The notes below the pieces were generated by a model. The model did no database searches. It was not told the DNA's origin and saw nothing but the letters and a program-made list of their open reading frames with translations. A stretch of DNA of 64,000 nucleotides from a virus. Every line of letters begins with the position of its first letter. Positions within the stretch are counted from its first letter, which is position 1. The translations under genes were made by a program, and so were the position numbers. Location of the stretch: positions 1 through 64,000 of IMG/VR virus record IMGVR_UViG_3300036790_000551; one strand, written 5' to 3'. Of this stretch, positions 41,601-49,177 are shown piece after piece.

Positions 41601-42084
41601 GCTGGAGGCCATCTGGGCCGATGCGGATGACCCCATCGAACTGATGGAGCGGGAGCGTGAACTGCTCGGCTTCAACCTTCGCGGGACTCCCTTCGGCATC
41701 AACGGCCGTTACGACAAGGTCGACCGGCTCGTTGAGCAAGGCATCTGCTCCCGCGGTTGGGCTGAGTTCGTCGAGGACCAGTCAGAGCCTGTGCTTGTGG
41801 CCCCGCTCCTGGTGAAGTCCATCAAGGAGCGGGCGCAGAAGAACGGAAAACTCATGGCTTTCCTTCGACTAGAGGACCGTGACGGCAACGATTACGAGGC
41901 ACCGGCGTTCGGTAACGTCTGGGGGCACGTCCGGGAGCACGTCCGGCAGGGGGACGTCTACGTGTGCATCCTCCACCGCAAGGAGGAGGAACCGGACCGG
42001 TTCATCGTGGGGCGGCCGGGTTGGGCCCAGACCGCGAAGTCGGCCCAGCAGAGTTTCATTCCGATTGACAGGCTCACCGTTTAG
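38626..42084 (+). CDS. dnaE: DNA polymerase III alpha subunit (DnaE-type)
   Basis: 1152 residues from GTG 38626 (ATG 38638 also possible). N-terminal PHP domain (NLHGHSCFSF ... VALTDHGHAHG), then the C-family palm with GPGRGSSAGSLICYLTGI and the catalytic PDIDLDFED (D462, D464). Also FRPGPLGSKMD, YGCLVYQEQMLEIGRLMG, a helix-hairpin-helix (VKGIGPSAVQKIV) and a C-terminal OB region. It is close to the usual DnaE length. It is a complete replicative polymerase, which is unusual in a phage that also has a family A polymerase (14956). Clamp and loader genes are not in the window. Confidence 0.9.
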   Translation: MITQMTDRRISNLHGHSCFSFQDGICTPEEIIEAAKAKGLRSVALTDHGHAHGHGRFYLAGKKAGVRTLLGMEAYCINDFAEWHEFKDKVAEEKRAQKAAGKGVVPSIDPNEEPEGPVDKAALLKAMSKVLYRKGHLVLLAQNRTGLANIYRLQFKAHKHGYYQKPRIDKRMLAEHAEGIVASSACMGGILSQKIWGLERGELEWSDVVREAQEYAEIFPGRFFLELQSNEAAGQRYINEHLIRLSQETGLPLNVTMDAHYVDPEDWRSQQMLHMLMTHRGGKALTLNNLPEGYSFDVRSLFIKSGDELWESFRRLNPEVDETTLARAFDNTLYADSLISDFEPDTSMRLPSLPYEDTLAELRRSAAAGLVAKGLVTNDQYIERLKYELGVIKEKGIANYFLVVRNICDSARKEMRIGPGRGSSAGSLICYLTGITNIDPIEHKLMFERFINLDRVELPDIDLDFEDVDRIKDILRRDFGEDNVACLSAFGTSQIKGLMKDVCRVHGIDHQECNRTNALIEREMKALYSEGEGVTRSAITIKLDDVYRLSPSFNAFIEKYPQIERAIKSLYGREHHVSRHASGVVIGDDLPAETSVFTSKGVVQASFTDGIVGKTASSMGLVKFDILSLATLKVIAKALELIAERTGRTVSDVDREIDPKVMDFNNLDVLKKVFWEGNTTGIFSVTSAGMVKLFQRVKPTSFDDVAAVTALFRPGPLGSKMDVMFANRKNGLEEVTYDHPILESIMKDTYGCLVYQEQMLEIGRLMGKMSWKDTNRLRKLFLKKDKSKADGYIDEEERYLKSTLIKGVVENGLTEEHGEKLWEMCGKFGGYGFNRSHSYAYAMVTMQTAYLRYHYPLEFFAALLTVGQAVDLQTYVNEIRAQGFEVLPVDVNRSKAAHVMEGNAIRLALSSVKGIGPSAVQKIVDHQPYADWEAFLLDSTCSKTIVNALIGCGAFTELCPGLSVRTLDARHTHFRGDKKLSHKKNRDTVRPTLEAIWADADDPIELMERERELLGFNLRGTPFGINGRYDKVDRLVEQGICSRGWAEFVEDQSEPVLVAPLLVKSIKERAQKNGKLMAFLRLEDRDGNDYEAPAFGNVWGHVREHVRQGDVYVCILHRKEEEPDRFIVGRPGWAQTAKSAQQSFIPIDRLTV

Positions 42085-42093
42085 TGATATGAT
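42065..42093 (+). promoter_or_regulatory. Promoter TTGACA-N17-TATGAT
   Basis: Consensus -35 TTGACA (42065-42070), 17-nt spacer, TATGAT (42088-42093), and the in-frame ATG 42102 8 nt further. The -35 lies within the end of the polymerase gene. The best two-part promoter in the window. Confidence 0.75.
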
Positions 42094-42101
42094 TGAATGG
42101 G

Positions 42102-42377
42102 ATGCATGAGTACGCGGAGCCCGATAGGTGGGGACGGACGTTCCGCACCTGCACAGCGTGCTTCTATCGGGCCCGTCGCGACGACCGGTACACGATAATT
42201 GACAACGCGTGTCCCGCCTGCAACGGGGGCACGTTGGTCCTTGAGAGCGACCTCCCTGCCTGCTTCTGGGGCGTGATGTGGCTCTGCTTCATTGTTCGAA
42301 TCGTGATGACCGGCTGGCACGCTGAGTTGATGCAGGACGATGCGAGGCTCCGGTTCTCGCTGATGGAATTGGATTGA
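42102..42377 (+). CDS. Zinc-ribbon membrane protein
   Basis: 91 residues. CTAC and CPAC form a zinc ribbon in the first 45 residues, followed by one hydrophobic segment (PACFWGVMWLCFIVRIVM) and an acidic tail. The ATG 42102 is used with an 8-nt distance to TATGAT, so the message is probably leaderless or nearly so. Function unknown. Confidence 0.6.
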   Translation: MHEYAEPDRWGRTFRTCTACFYRARRDDRYTIIDNACPACNGGTLVLESDLPACFWGVMWLCFIVRIVMTGWHAELMQDDARLRFSLMELD

Positions 42378-42384
42378 AAGGTGA

Positions 42385-42390
42385 TAGGAT
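42385..42390 (+). promoter_or_regulatory. -10-like element TAGGAT, leaderless-type
   Basis: TAGGAT ends 6 nt before the ATG at 42397. Confidence 0.6.
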
Positions 42391-42396
42391 ACCGGC

Positions 42397-43383
42397 ATGG
42401 CTGACACCGCACTCGTCGTACCCAGCATTCGGGAGGACAGCCTCAAGAGGTTCATCCGTGAGTGGGAACCGACCGGTTTATTCGACCGCGTCGACCTCAT
42501 AATCATGGAGGACAATTCGCAGAAGTCATTCGAGACGCCTGCGGCCGCCAAACTCCATCTCTGCTGGGAGGACATCGATAACCACGACTGGGGTTGGATA
42601 ATCCCGCGACGGTCAGACACCGTGCGGTCGTACGCCTACTGGCGGGCCTGGAGCGACGGCTACGACTACCTGATGTCGTTTGACGATGACGTCTACCCCG
42701 AGCCCGGGTACGAACCGGTCGATGAAATACACAAGTCGATGCTCACCCGAACCAAGTGGTTCAACACGTTGAACAGCGTGCGACCCCGTGGCACACCGTA
42801 CTACAACCTCGGTCAGCGCCAGGTCCACGTCAACCACGGGCTCTGGACCGGTGTGCTCGACTACGACGCCCCGCAGCAACTGGTGAACCCGATACCCGAG
42901 ACGTTCACCCATGACAACCGCATCGTTCCGCACGGAGCGTTCTTCTCCTTCTGTGGAATGAACGTGATTTTCCGTCGCGAGGCGATGGTGCTCAGTTACC
43001 ACCTCATGATGGGCCAGATGATGACCGACAGCGGTCAACTCGAACGGCTCTTTGCGGATAGAATGGGGGACATTTGGTGCGGCATCATCATGAAGAAGGT
43101 CTGCGACCACCTCCGCTGGGCCGTCAGCAGCGGCACCCCGTACATCCACCACGACCGAGCATCGAACCCGTTCACCAATCTTAGGAAGGAGGCTCCAGGA
43201 ATTGAGGTGAACGAGTGGTTCTGGCAACGCATCGATGAAATCAGGCTCACCGCTAAGACTGCAGTCGGATGCTACAAACAGATAGCGAACGGCGTCCGGG
43301 GCTTCGGCGGTGAACACGCCGCATACTGGGACCGGCTCGCCGAGGCGATGGACGTCTGGGCCTCGCTGTTCATTGGCGGCTGA
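42397..43383 (+). CDS. Glycosyltransferase, GT-A-like (reversibly glycosylated polypeptide type)
   Basis: 328 residues, predicted leaderless. LVVPSIREDSLKRFI, DLIIMEDNS and IPRRSDTVRSYAYWRAW lead to YLMSFDDDVYPEPG, where D96-D98 form a metal-binding DxD-type site. The pattern resembles the RGP/GT75-like group, which handles UDP-sugars. Target could be modified DNA bases or a surface sugar. A nuclease-like gene follows with a shared ATG/TGA region. Confidence 0.65.
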   Translation: MADTALVVPSIREDSLKRFIREWEPTGLFDRVDLIIMEDNSQKSFETPAAAKLHLCWEDIDNHDWGWIIPRRSDTVRSYAYWRAWSDGYDYLMSFDDDVYPEPGYEPVDEIHKSMLTRTKWFNTLNSVRPRGTPYYNLGQRQVHVNHGLWTGVLDYDAPQQLVNPIPETFTHDNRIVPHGAFFSFCGMNVIFRREAMVLSYHLMMGQMMTDSGQLERLFADRMGDIWCGIIMKKVCDHLRWAVSSGTPYIHHDRASNPFTNLRKEAPGIEVNEWFWQRIDEIRLTAKTAVGCYKQIANGVRGFGGEHAAYWDRLAEAMDVWASLFIGG

Positions 43384-43835
43384 TGTCATACTCGGGAACC
43401 TATAAGGGAGTTCGCTTCCGGTCGCTGCTGGAACTGTCAGTCATCAAAAACCTCGAATCCGCCGGGTTTGTGTTGGGTGCCACGATGCTCTACGAGACGA
43501 CTAGGATTCCCTATGGAAAGACTAGGGTGAGGACCTACATCGTCGACCTAACGCTCCCTCAGATGAAAACGTTAGTCGAGGTGAAGCCCAGTTCCCGAGC
43601 CGACAATCGAAACAACCGAGCCAAGCGGTCCGCCGCGGAGGCCTGGTGTCTCGCGAACGGCTGGACGTACGTCATCGTCACCGAGGAGGAGTTGCACGAG
43701 TGCGGCCACGGCATCACCCTCGAGGAGGCAGCGACGATGCCTGACGTGGAGTTGAACGAGCGGGCCAAGCGAGCGAACCGGCGAAAGGCCGCTGCACGGG
43801 CCCGACGGCGTGTTAAGATGAAGGGAAAGAAATGA
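43383..43835 (+). CDS. PD-(D/E)XK nuclease (TnsA / endonuclease I-like)
   Basis: 150 residues. E17 in FRSLLELSVIK, D55 in TYIVDLTL and E66-V-K68 in LVEVKPSS give the complete E...D...ExK active site. A helix and strand follow (AWCLANGWTYVIVTEEEL), and a very basic tail (RRKAAARARRR). Family relatives cut branched or specific DNA. A junction resolvase or packaging-related nuclease is plausible. Confidence 0.7.
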   Translation: MSYSGTYKGVRFRSLLELSVIKNLESAGFVLGATMLYETTRIPYGKTRVRTYIVDLTLPQMKTLVEVKPSSRADNRNNRAKRSAAEAWCLANGWTYVIVTEEELHECGHGITLEEAATMPDVELNERAKRANRRKAAARARRRVKMKGKK

Positions 43836-43999
43836 GCGTAAGGCCAAAACAAGACCCGTTTCGGAGGGTCAGCGGTGACCCGCGGGTCCAACACCAACTC
43901 CTCGCTCGTCGTGTGACTGAACTCGAGGGGACCGTCATAATCCTCGACGCACGGGTGAAACTGCTTGAGGAACTCGTCGCTCATCTCCAAGGTACTTGA
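43832..43999 (+). CDS. Small coiled-coil protein
   Basis: 55 residues; ATGA overlap start, and its stop overlaps the next TTG. The N-terminus is basic, then a heptad-like helix (LARRVTELEGTVIIL, DARVKLLEELVAHL). Tight coupling on both sides supports real translation. Function unknown. Confidence 0.55.
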   Translation: MSVRPKQDPFRRVSGDPRVQHQLLARRVTELEGTVIILDARVKLLEELVAHLQGT

Positions 44000-44535
44000 G
44001 ATTGACTGACGTTCGTTCAATCATCGTCGAGGGCCCCGATAGGGTCGGCAAGACCACAATCGTCAAGCATCTGTCCCAGTGGATGTACCTGCCTGCCTTC
44101 AAGGCACCCTCCGAGAAGATAATCTTCAAAGAGGGAGGCCGACAGTCCCTGGTGTTCGATTACACCCTCACCCACTTCCTGGCGCAGACCGGTCATAGGT
44201 TCATCAGCGACCGTAGTTATCCAAGTGAGTGCGTGTACTCGAAGGTCTTCGAACGGGACACCGATTGGGACCTCTTGAACCGCATCGATGAGGCCCACTC
44301 CAGCATCGGAACGACGATTCTCTACCTCTACTCGTCGACCGAGCCCACGGAGAAGGACGACCTCGTACCCGACGGGATGTACTGGACGGTCAAGGAGCGG
44401 TACGATTGGTTCCGCGACTGGACCGACTGCCGGGTAGTCTCCTACGATACCGCGGACATGCTGAAGGCATTCGGTGAGGGCTACGACGACAGTCCCCTAC
44501 ACGTCCATCGAATTATGAGGGAAATTTTGAAATGA
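43996..44535 (+). CDS. Deoxynucleoside monophosphate kinase (thymidylate kinase-like)
   Basis: About 179 residues from TTG 43996 (TTG 44002 is an alternative). P-loop GPDRVGKT near the N-terminus, ISDRSYPSECVY as the DR(S/Y) motif of thymidylate-kinase-type enzymes, and a lid-like charged stretch (SSTEPTEKDDLVPD). It would convert dNMPs, perhaps including the modified dCMP, to diphosphates, as T4 gp1 does. A glycosyltransferase gene lies three genes downstream. Confidence 0.7.
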   Translation: MRLTDVRSIIVEGPDRVGKTTIVKHLSQWMYLPAFKAPSEKIIFKEGGRQSLVFDYTLTHFLAQTGHRFISDRSYPSECVYSKVFERDTDWDLLNRIDEAHSSIGTTILYLYSSTEPTEKDDLVPDGMYWTVKERYDWFRDWTDCRVVSYDTADMLKAFGEGYDDSPLHVHRIMREILK

Positions 44536-44936
44536 CAGACAGGAAACCGCTACCGACCCTTGTTCAAATCGCCAAGGGCGAGGCTGAGTTCGAGTTCTAT
44601 TCCGATGGAAAGATGCAGTATAGGCTGTGGTGGAGTGAACACGACGACTTCGAGCGTGACCCGGTGTGGCATGAGTTTCACGTCCCCATTCCCGTCGCTG
44701 ATACCGGCGGGGGATTCTTCAATCCCACGATGAAGGGCCTCGAGTTGATGCGTTGGGCTCGTAAGGAACTCGCTCGCCTTCAAGAGGAGGCCGAAATGGT
44801 CGCTAAGGCCCGTGAGGAGTGGTTGACTGAGCAGGACGCGATGATGACGATTATCGAAGCCGACGTTGCCGCCCTCTCCATCACCGAGCGTGGAATTGAA
44901 CTTGATGGCTTCATCAAAAACAAAAAGACGAAGTAG
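44532..44936 (+). CDS. Hypothetical phage protein
   Basis: 134 residues; ATGA overlap start. FHVPIPVADTGGGFFNPTMK followed by LMRWARKELARL is a combination seen in many large phages as a protein of unknown function. The C-terminal half is a long helix. Confidence 0.6.
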   Translation: MTDRKPLPTLVQIAKGEAEFEFYSDGKMQYRLWWSEHDDFERDPVWHEFHVPIPVADTGGGFFNPTMKGLELMRWARKELARLQEEAEMVAKAREEWLTEQDAMMTIIEADVAALSITERGIELDGFIKNKKTK

Positions 44937-45222
44937 CAAGCGTCGAGGCAATTGCTACGTGACCGCCGAGGCGCTCTACCACCTGTTGGGCGGCAAGGCG
45001 GGCGGCTACACGCCGCACACCGTCCGGCACGAGGGCGCGGTCCACTGGTACCTTGTGCAGAACCTCGATGGGTTCGTCCCGGGCGCGAGGCAGGTCATCG
45101 ACCCAACGGCAGCGCAGTTCAAGACACCGCCGCCGTACCATGAAGGCCGCGGTCGCGGCTTCCTGACGAAGGTCCCGAGCAGGCGGACCCGAGAGATGAT
45201 GAAGAGGATGCTCTACGGATGA
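44905..45222 (+). CDS. Conserved-type hypothetical phage protein
   Basis: 105 residues, starting 32 bases inside the preceding gene. Basic N-terminus (SSKTKRRSSKRRG), then NCYVTAEALYHLLGG, VHWYLVQNLDG, VIDPTAAQF and GFLTKVPS, a pattern typical of an uncharacterised small phage protein. The stop overlaps the next ATG (ATGA). Confidence 0.6.
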   Translation: MASSKTKRRSSKRRGNCYVTAEALYHLLGGKAGGYTPHTVRHEGAVHWYLVQNLDGFVPGARQVIDPTAAQFKTPPPYHEGRGRGFLTKVPSRRTREMMKRMLYG

Positions 45223-46403
45223 GGATAGGCTATCTCTTCCGCGGTTACCTTGGTGACGTCAAGTGGGACGCGGCCGGCAACGAGGTCTCCACTCCTGACG
45301 GCAATGCCACATACTCGTGGTCAATCGAGCATGAGTGTGAACGGAGGAAGCATAAACTGATTCCACTCGGAGAGAACCTCGACGCGCCGGCAGCCGCATC
45401 CCTCGGGCCCGACCTCTTCAAGGCCTTCAGCGGCTCCAAGCGGGCCAAGTCATACGAGCGGATGCTCCGTCGCGGCTGGTCCCGGCTCTCTGAACGAACG
45501 TTTCCTGCGCTCGACCTGGTCCTCGTGGAGTGGCGCTGGCCCATTCCCGGTCGAAACACCCCAGCGGACCGAGAGAGCGTCGACTACCGGCGTGACCTCG
45601 AGCGACAATGGGAGGTCCTCAGACACTACTCCAATGCCGGCACCCCCATAGTGGTCTGGGACCTCGACCACAAACTGACCGAGTTGGACGTGGAGATGAT
45701 GCAGGCGGCCGACATGCCGGTCCGCTTCATTGAGACCGCAGTCAAGCCTAAGGCTTGGGCCCGACGAGTTGAGCCTCCGACGCTCGTCGCGGACCTCTGC
45801 CAGCACGACATCAACCCCCGCCTGCCCTCTCACCACCTGGGCTACGTCGGCTCCCGTTACGAGCGGGACGAGACGATAGACAAGTGGATTCACCCCATCG
45901 CGAACGTGAACGGGCATCGGGCCAAGTTCTGGGGAAAATGGGAGCCCTCTGATGAGGTCCGGACCCGCTGGCCGGGAATCACCTTTGCGGGCAGGATTGG
46001 AGTCAGGGACTTCTATGATGCTTATTCAAGAGTTGCAGCGGTTCCGTTGCTGGCAAAGCAGTCGTACTACAGGTCCGGCTTCATTACCCCTCGAGTTTGG
46101 GAGGCGGTCCTGTTCGGCTCCATTCCCATTGGGCTCGCCGGCCACCGCGGCATCGGTCAATACGTGGAGCGGGTGGCCATTGACTCACGGGGCCTCCTTG
46201 AGGCGGCCACGGAGATTCGCAACATCTCATCAATCCGCCGTCGCGTTCTGCGGGAGGAGGCGGCGCATAGGTTATCCCATATGGACGCTCGGCATTTCGT
46301 CGACGTTCTCGAGGGGTTGGTAGATGCGGTGGCCAAGGATTTTGAGTCGACCGCTGAAGTTCCTGAGACGCAAGAAGGCACAGAACATGGCAACCAAGAG
46401 TAA
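45219..46403 (+). CDS. Glycosyltransferase, GT-B-like
   Basis: 394 residues. N-terminal Rossmann-like part (IGYLFRGYLGD ... LVLVEWRWPIPG, IVVWDLDHKL). The C-terminal part YVGSRYERDE, AKFWGKWE, VAAVPLLAKQSYYRSGFITPRVWEAVLFGSIPIGL resembles the nucleotide-sugar-binding half of GT-B enzymes (conserved E in VWEAV). Together with the kinase and dCMP-type enzyme it may glucosylate modified DNA bases; other acceptors are possible. Confidence 0.6.
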   Translation: MRIGYLFRGYLGDVKWDAAGNEVSTPDGNATYSWSIEHECERRKHKLIPLGENLDAPAAASLGPDLFKAFSGSKRAKSYERMLRRGWSRLSERTFPALDLVLVEWRWPIPGRNTPADRESVDYRRDLERQWEVLRHYSNAGTPIVVWDLDHKLTELDVEMMQAADMPVRFIETAVKPKAWARRVEPPTLVADLCQHDINPRLPSHHLGYVGSRYERDETIDKWIHPIANVNGHRAKFWGKWEPSDEVRTRWPGITFAGRIGVRDFYDAYSRVAAVPLLAKQSYYRSGFITPRVWEAVLFGSIPIGLAGHRGIGQYVERVAIDSRGLLEAATEIRNISSIRRRVLREEAAHRLSHMDARHFVDVLEGLVDAVAKDFESTAEVPETQEGTEHGNQE

Positions 46404-46770
46404 CAACAACCCCGAGGCAAACCTCAAGATTCAGTGGCACCTGGACGGCGACGGCATGCGGCCGGTTGAGACCGCGTTCGGGTACGCGGTCCGCAACCCG
46501 CTCGTGGCTTCGATTCCCCCGGGGGCGACCCGCCGGATTGACTTACACGTCGCCACCGACCATCCGATGCACGTGTGGCCCACTCGCGCTCACGCCCCTC
46601 ATTCTCGGGTTGTGAGTGTGGTCCCGGGAATCCTTCAGCCGGGTGAGGACCTGATGATTGACATCGAGAATAAGAGTCAGCACGTCACCCTCACCGTGGA
46701 GACCAAGGAGGTCCTCGTGAACCTCTCTCCCGTCGTCCTACCGGCCGGTATCGCGACGGAGGTCGCGTGA
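46387..46770 (+). CDS. dUTPase-fold-like protein (tentative)
   Basis: 127 residues, start 17 bases inside the previous gene. AFGYAVRNPLV, SIPPGATRRIDLHVA, VVSVVPGILQPGEDLMIDIEN follow the order of strands in trimeric dUTPases (GY-D, IPPG, PG-I, I-x-N), but the catalytic GYD Asp is replaced by Ala and no SSSG motif is seen. It may be a non-catalytic relative, as found among phage regulatory or capsid proteins. Confidence 0.45.
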   Translation: MATKSNNNPEANLKIQWHLDGDGMRPVETAFGYAVRNPLVASIPPGATRRIDLHVATDHPMHVWPTRAHAPHSRVVSVVPGILQPGEDLMIDIENKSQHVTLTVETKEVLVNLSPVVLPAGIATEVA

Positions 46771-46771
46771 G

Positions 46772-47161
46772 ATGAAGCGGACGTTCCGACGACCCGACGG
46801 CGCAGAGGAGACCCTCGAGGGAACCCCCGAGGAGTTGGCCGAGCACGAGCGTCGGCTTCGAGAGCAATCCCAGCCCGTCAAGGCTCCGCCTGACCAGACC
46901 CGAGACGTTCTCCTCGGTAAGACGATGGAGGAGTGGAAGCAATGGCTCGACGAACTCAAGAAGTTGAATCCGTCGTTTCCGCCGCTTCCGCAACCCGAAC
47001 CGTTAATCCACCCTGGGCCAATCTGGATTGTTTCTTGCAGTCTGTGTCAATCCTATCCGTGTCGTTGCAAATCTCTCGGGTGGCCGCATGGGACCATCAC
47101 CGTCACCGGCACGACTGCTTTCATACCCCGGATTGACACGCAGGGTTGGCTGCTGGACTGA
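46772..47161 (+). CDS. Hypothetical protein with Pro-rich linker and Cys cluster
   Basis: 129 residues. Charged helical N-terminus (EETLEGTPEELAEHERRLREQ), FPPLPQPEP linker, then VSCSLCQSYPCRCKSLGWPHG with four Cys and a His (zinc-like), and a short beta end. No family recognised. Confidence 0.55.
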   Translation: MKRTFRRPDGAEETLEGTPEELAEHERRLREQSQPVKAPPDQTRDVLLGKTMEEWKQWLDELKKLNPSFPPLPQPEPLIHPGPIWIVSCSLCQSYPCRCKSLGWPHGTITVTGTTAFIPRIDTQGWLLD

Positions 47162-47163
47162 CC

Positions 47164-47505
47164 GTGTCCGAGATACAGCGACTGCTACGGGTCGCGCAGC
47201 GCCGGTCGACGGCGCGTGAGTATCGCTTTCCGCGATTCAAACTCCAGCGCTCACTGGAGGAGCGGCTGCGGGTCCGGCTCAAGGAGTTGAACATCAGTTC
47301 CGCTGCCTTCATGGAGGCCGTCGTCACGGGCTTCGTGGAGGGCCATCCCTCCGTCATGGCCATGATTGACCAATGGACGCGGGAGAACGAGACCGATTTC
47401 CAGGACGAGAAGCCCTCGCTGCGCTTGAAGGAGTTAGGCGAGGTCTACGGCGCCATCGCGGCCGGCGATGGCCTTATGACTGATGAGGAGAAGGACAATG
47501 AGTAA
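47164..47505 (+). CDS. Small helical, possibly ribbon-helix-helix protein
   Basis: 113 residues from GTG, three bases after the preceding stop. RFPRFKLQRSLEERLRVRL and LNISSAAFMEAVVTGFVEG can be read as strand-helix-helix, the RHH DNA-binding plan, followed by an acidic helical tail. A regulatory role is inferred only. Confidence 0.5.
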   Translation: MSEIQRLLRVAQRRSTAREYRFPRFKLQRSLEERLRVRLKELNISSAAFMEAVVTGFVEGHPSVMAMIDQWTRENETDFQDEKPSLRLKELGEVYGAIAAGDGLMTDEEKDNE

Positions 47506-47836
47506 CAGGACCATCGAACGCAGCGTCGCCCGTGCTCTCTACGCTAAGTTCTCGCGGGACTGGAGGGACCACCTCCGTGCGTCAGGAAAGTACGGTGAGC
47601 CGAAGTCTCCGAAGCGCCCGACTTTCTCCCAGTGGTACGCACTCCACGAGCGCAACCGAGCGATGATGGAGCAGTCCAAGGCCGCGGACGTTCTCGAGTT
47701 CCTGCAGGCCGACCCCTGGGAGCGCTTCGCCAACGAGCACCCGGAGGAGGCCCAGGCCTCGTCTGAGGACGCTTCGGACGATGAACGTGGAGTGGTTCAC
47801 ATCGACCTGAGGACGGGTGAGGAGACGAAGGAGTGA
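47498..47836 (+). CDS. Hypothetical protein
   Basis: 112 residues from ATG, overlapping the previous gene by 8 bases. Basic N-terminal half (RALYAKFSRDWRDHLR), acidic C-terminal half (EEAQASSEDASDDE). No family recognised. Confidence 0.5.
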   Translation: MSNRTIERSVARALYAKFSRDWRDHLRASGKYGEPKSPKRPTFSQWYALHERNRAMMEQSKAADVLEFLQADPWERFANEHPEEAQASSEDASDDERGVVHIDLRTGEETKE

Positions 47837-48060
47837 GGGCCCTCCTGCTCTCCCTCCTGCTCGCCGCCGGTTGCCTGGTCACGACCAATAGGCCGGGTGT
47901 GATAGTCTGCGAGGACATCAACTACGAGGCACCGAGTTGCGCGGGGTACTACGACTGGGTCCCCGGCTTCTGGGCCGGCGGCGTCTGGAACCGCGGCCAC
48001 TACACGCACCGCTACCGCGGCCCACGCTTCAATCACGTCCGCTCCGGTCGCCGTCGCTAG
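47833..48060 (+). CDS. Phage-encoded lipoprotein
   Basis: 75 residues from GTG. A signal peptide MRALLLSLLLAAGC ends in a lipobox (LAAG-C14), predicting processing by signal peptidase II and membrane anchoring outside the cytoplasm. The mature part is Tyr/Trp/Gly/His-rich (YYDWVPGFW, GGVWNRGHYTHRYRG). Candidates are an outer spanin-like subunit or a superinfection-exclusion factor. Confidence 0.65.
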   Translation: MRALLLSLLLAAGCLVTTNRPGVIVCEDINYEAPSCAGYYDWVPGFWAGGVWNRGHYTHRYRGPRFNHVRSGRRR

Positions 48061-48114
48061 GGGCCTCCGCGGTTGGAAGACGAACCCCGTATCATCCGGC
48101 TCGCCCGGAGGAGG

Positions 48115-48255
48115 ATGCTTGTGACTCCCGTTAGGAAACCACCCGAGAAGATTCGAATTCCCGTTCGGGGGTCGACCCGTAAGAAGCCGACCAGGATTGT
48201 GAAGTCAACGACCGTTGCACCGGCCAAACCGAGGCTCAAGCCAAACCACCGGTAA
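48115..48255 (+). CDS. Small basic hypothetical protein
   Basis: 46 residues from an ATG behind GGAGGAGG; TATCAT lies about 20 nt upstream at 48090-48095. Very rich in Lys, Arg and Pro (VRKPPEKIRIPVRGSTRKKP), so it may bind nucleic acid. Ends shortly before the next promoter element. Confidence 0.45.
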   Translation: MLVTPVRKPPEKIRIPVRGSTRKKPTRIVKSTTVAPAKPRLKPNHR

Positions 48256-48261
48256 GCGTGT

Positions 48262-48267
48262 TATGAT
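48262..48267 (+). promoter_or_regulatory. -10-like element TATGAT
   Basis: TATGAT ends 7 nt before a GTG (48275) that opens a 14-codon frame leading into the phosphoesterase gene. Confidence 0.55.
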
Positions 48268-48274
48268 GCCCTCG

Positions 48275-48319
48275 GTGAGCAAGTTAACCGAGGAAGAGCG
48301 AAAGACGACGTGCTGCTAG
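48275..48319 (+). CDS. Possible 14-residue leader peptide
   Basis: GTG at 48275 to TAG at 48319, directly abutting the ATG of the phosphoesterase gene. Peptide SKLTEEERKTTCC after the first residue. Its position suggests that it brings ribosomes to the next gene on a leaderless message. Unproven. Confidence 0.4.
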   Translation: MSKLTEEERKTTCC

Positions 48320-48997
48320 ATGCGTCTAGTTCACTTCTCAGATTTACATTGGTCTGGGTTTGACCGTCTTCCCGAAGCGGACCTGTATGTCTGCACGGGC
48401 GATATGATGGCCGACCACGTTAGTAAGGTCAAGACCGGGTTCCCCGGCGTCTACTCCTGGGACATCGTTCCTGGTCACGCTAAGCACGTGCAGGAGGAGC
48501 AGGCCCGACGCTTCGTGGAACGCGACGGCGGTTACCGTAAGTTCCTCGGGAGCCCCGATGCCCCGCTCGTCTGTGTCCGCGGCAACCATGACTTCACAGA
48601 CCTCCGACACCTGTTCGTCGGCTGTAACCTCGTGCATGAGTTCATCGACAACGAGTTCATCGAGGTGGCCGGTCTGCGGGTCACGGGTCATCGCGGCATT
48701 CCATACATCTACGGCGGTTGGAACGACGAGGTCATGCGCGCGGACCTGCTTGACCGCGCCCGTCGAATGCCGAACGCCGACCTCTTCCTGACGCACTACC
48801 CGCCGCTCGGTATCCTCGACGGCGGGCCGCTGGCATACGGCCTCGAGGGCCTCGCAGCCGTCCTCCAGGGTAAAATGGACGGGCCGGTCGGGGTCCACTG
48901 CTTCGGTCACATCCATGAGAGCCGTGCGGTTCATCGTCCGAGCGATTCAATCGTCTTCTCGAACGCGGCAACGTACTTCAACGTAATCGATATTTGA
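48320..48997 (+). CDS. Calcineurin-like metallophosphoesterase
   Basis: 225 residues. FSDLHWSG, YVCTGDMM, VRGNHDF, LFLTHYPPLG and HCFGHIHES are the five metallophosphoesterase motifs in order, with all metal ligands present. Family members cleave phosphomonoesters or diesters, including nucleotides; substrate here unknown. Confidence 0.8.
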   Translation: MRLVHFSDLHWSGFDRLPEADLYVCTGDMMADHVSKVKTGFPGVYSWDIVPGHAKHVQEEQARRFVERDGGYRKFLGSPDAPLVCVRGNHDFTDLRHLFVGCNLVHEFIDNEFIEVAGLRVTGHRGIPYIYGGWNDEVMRADLLDRARRMPNADLFLTHYPPLGILDGGPLAYGLEGLAAVLQGKMDGPVGVHCFGHIHESRAVHRPSDSIVFSNAATYFNVIDI

Positions 48998-49002
48998 GGA
49001 CC

Positions 49003-49176
49003 ATGTCAGCAAAGACCATGCTCTCTGTCTTATTCGTGTTCATACTGCTCGCTTGGGCCGGCGTAATCGCGTTTGGAGTCGTCACGCACGACTTGGGGCC
49101 AATCCTCGGCGCAACGTTTATGTTCGGAGGCGCGACGTTCGTCATCGTCGTTCTCCAGCGCGACTTGGAGTCCTGA
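49003..49176 (+). CDS. Small two-transmembrane protein
   Basis: 57 residues from ATG (an upstream in-frame TTG 48994 is possible). Two hydrophobic segments (about 6-27 and 34-52) and a short charged end. Holin-like size; function unknown. Confidence 0.5.
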   Translation: MSAKTMLSVLFVFILLAWAGVIAFGVVTHDLGPILGATFMFGGATFVIVVLQRDLES

Positions 49177-49177
49177 A

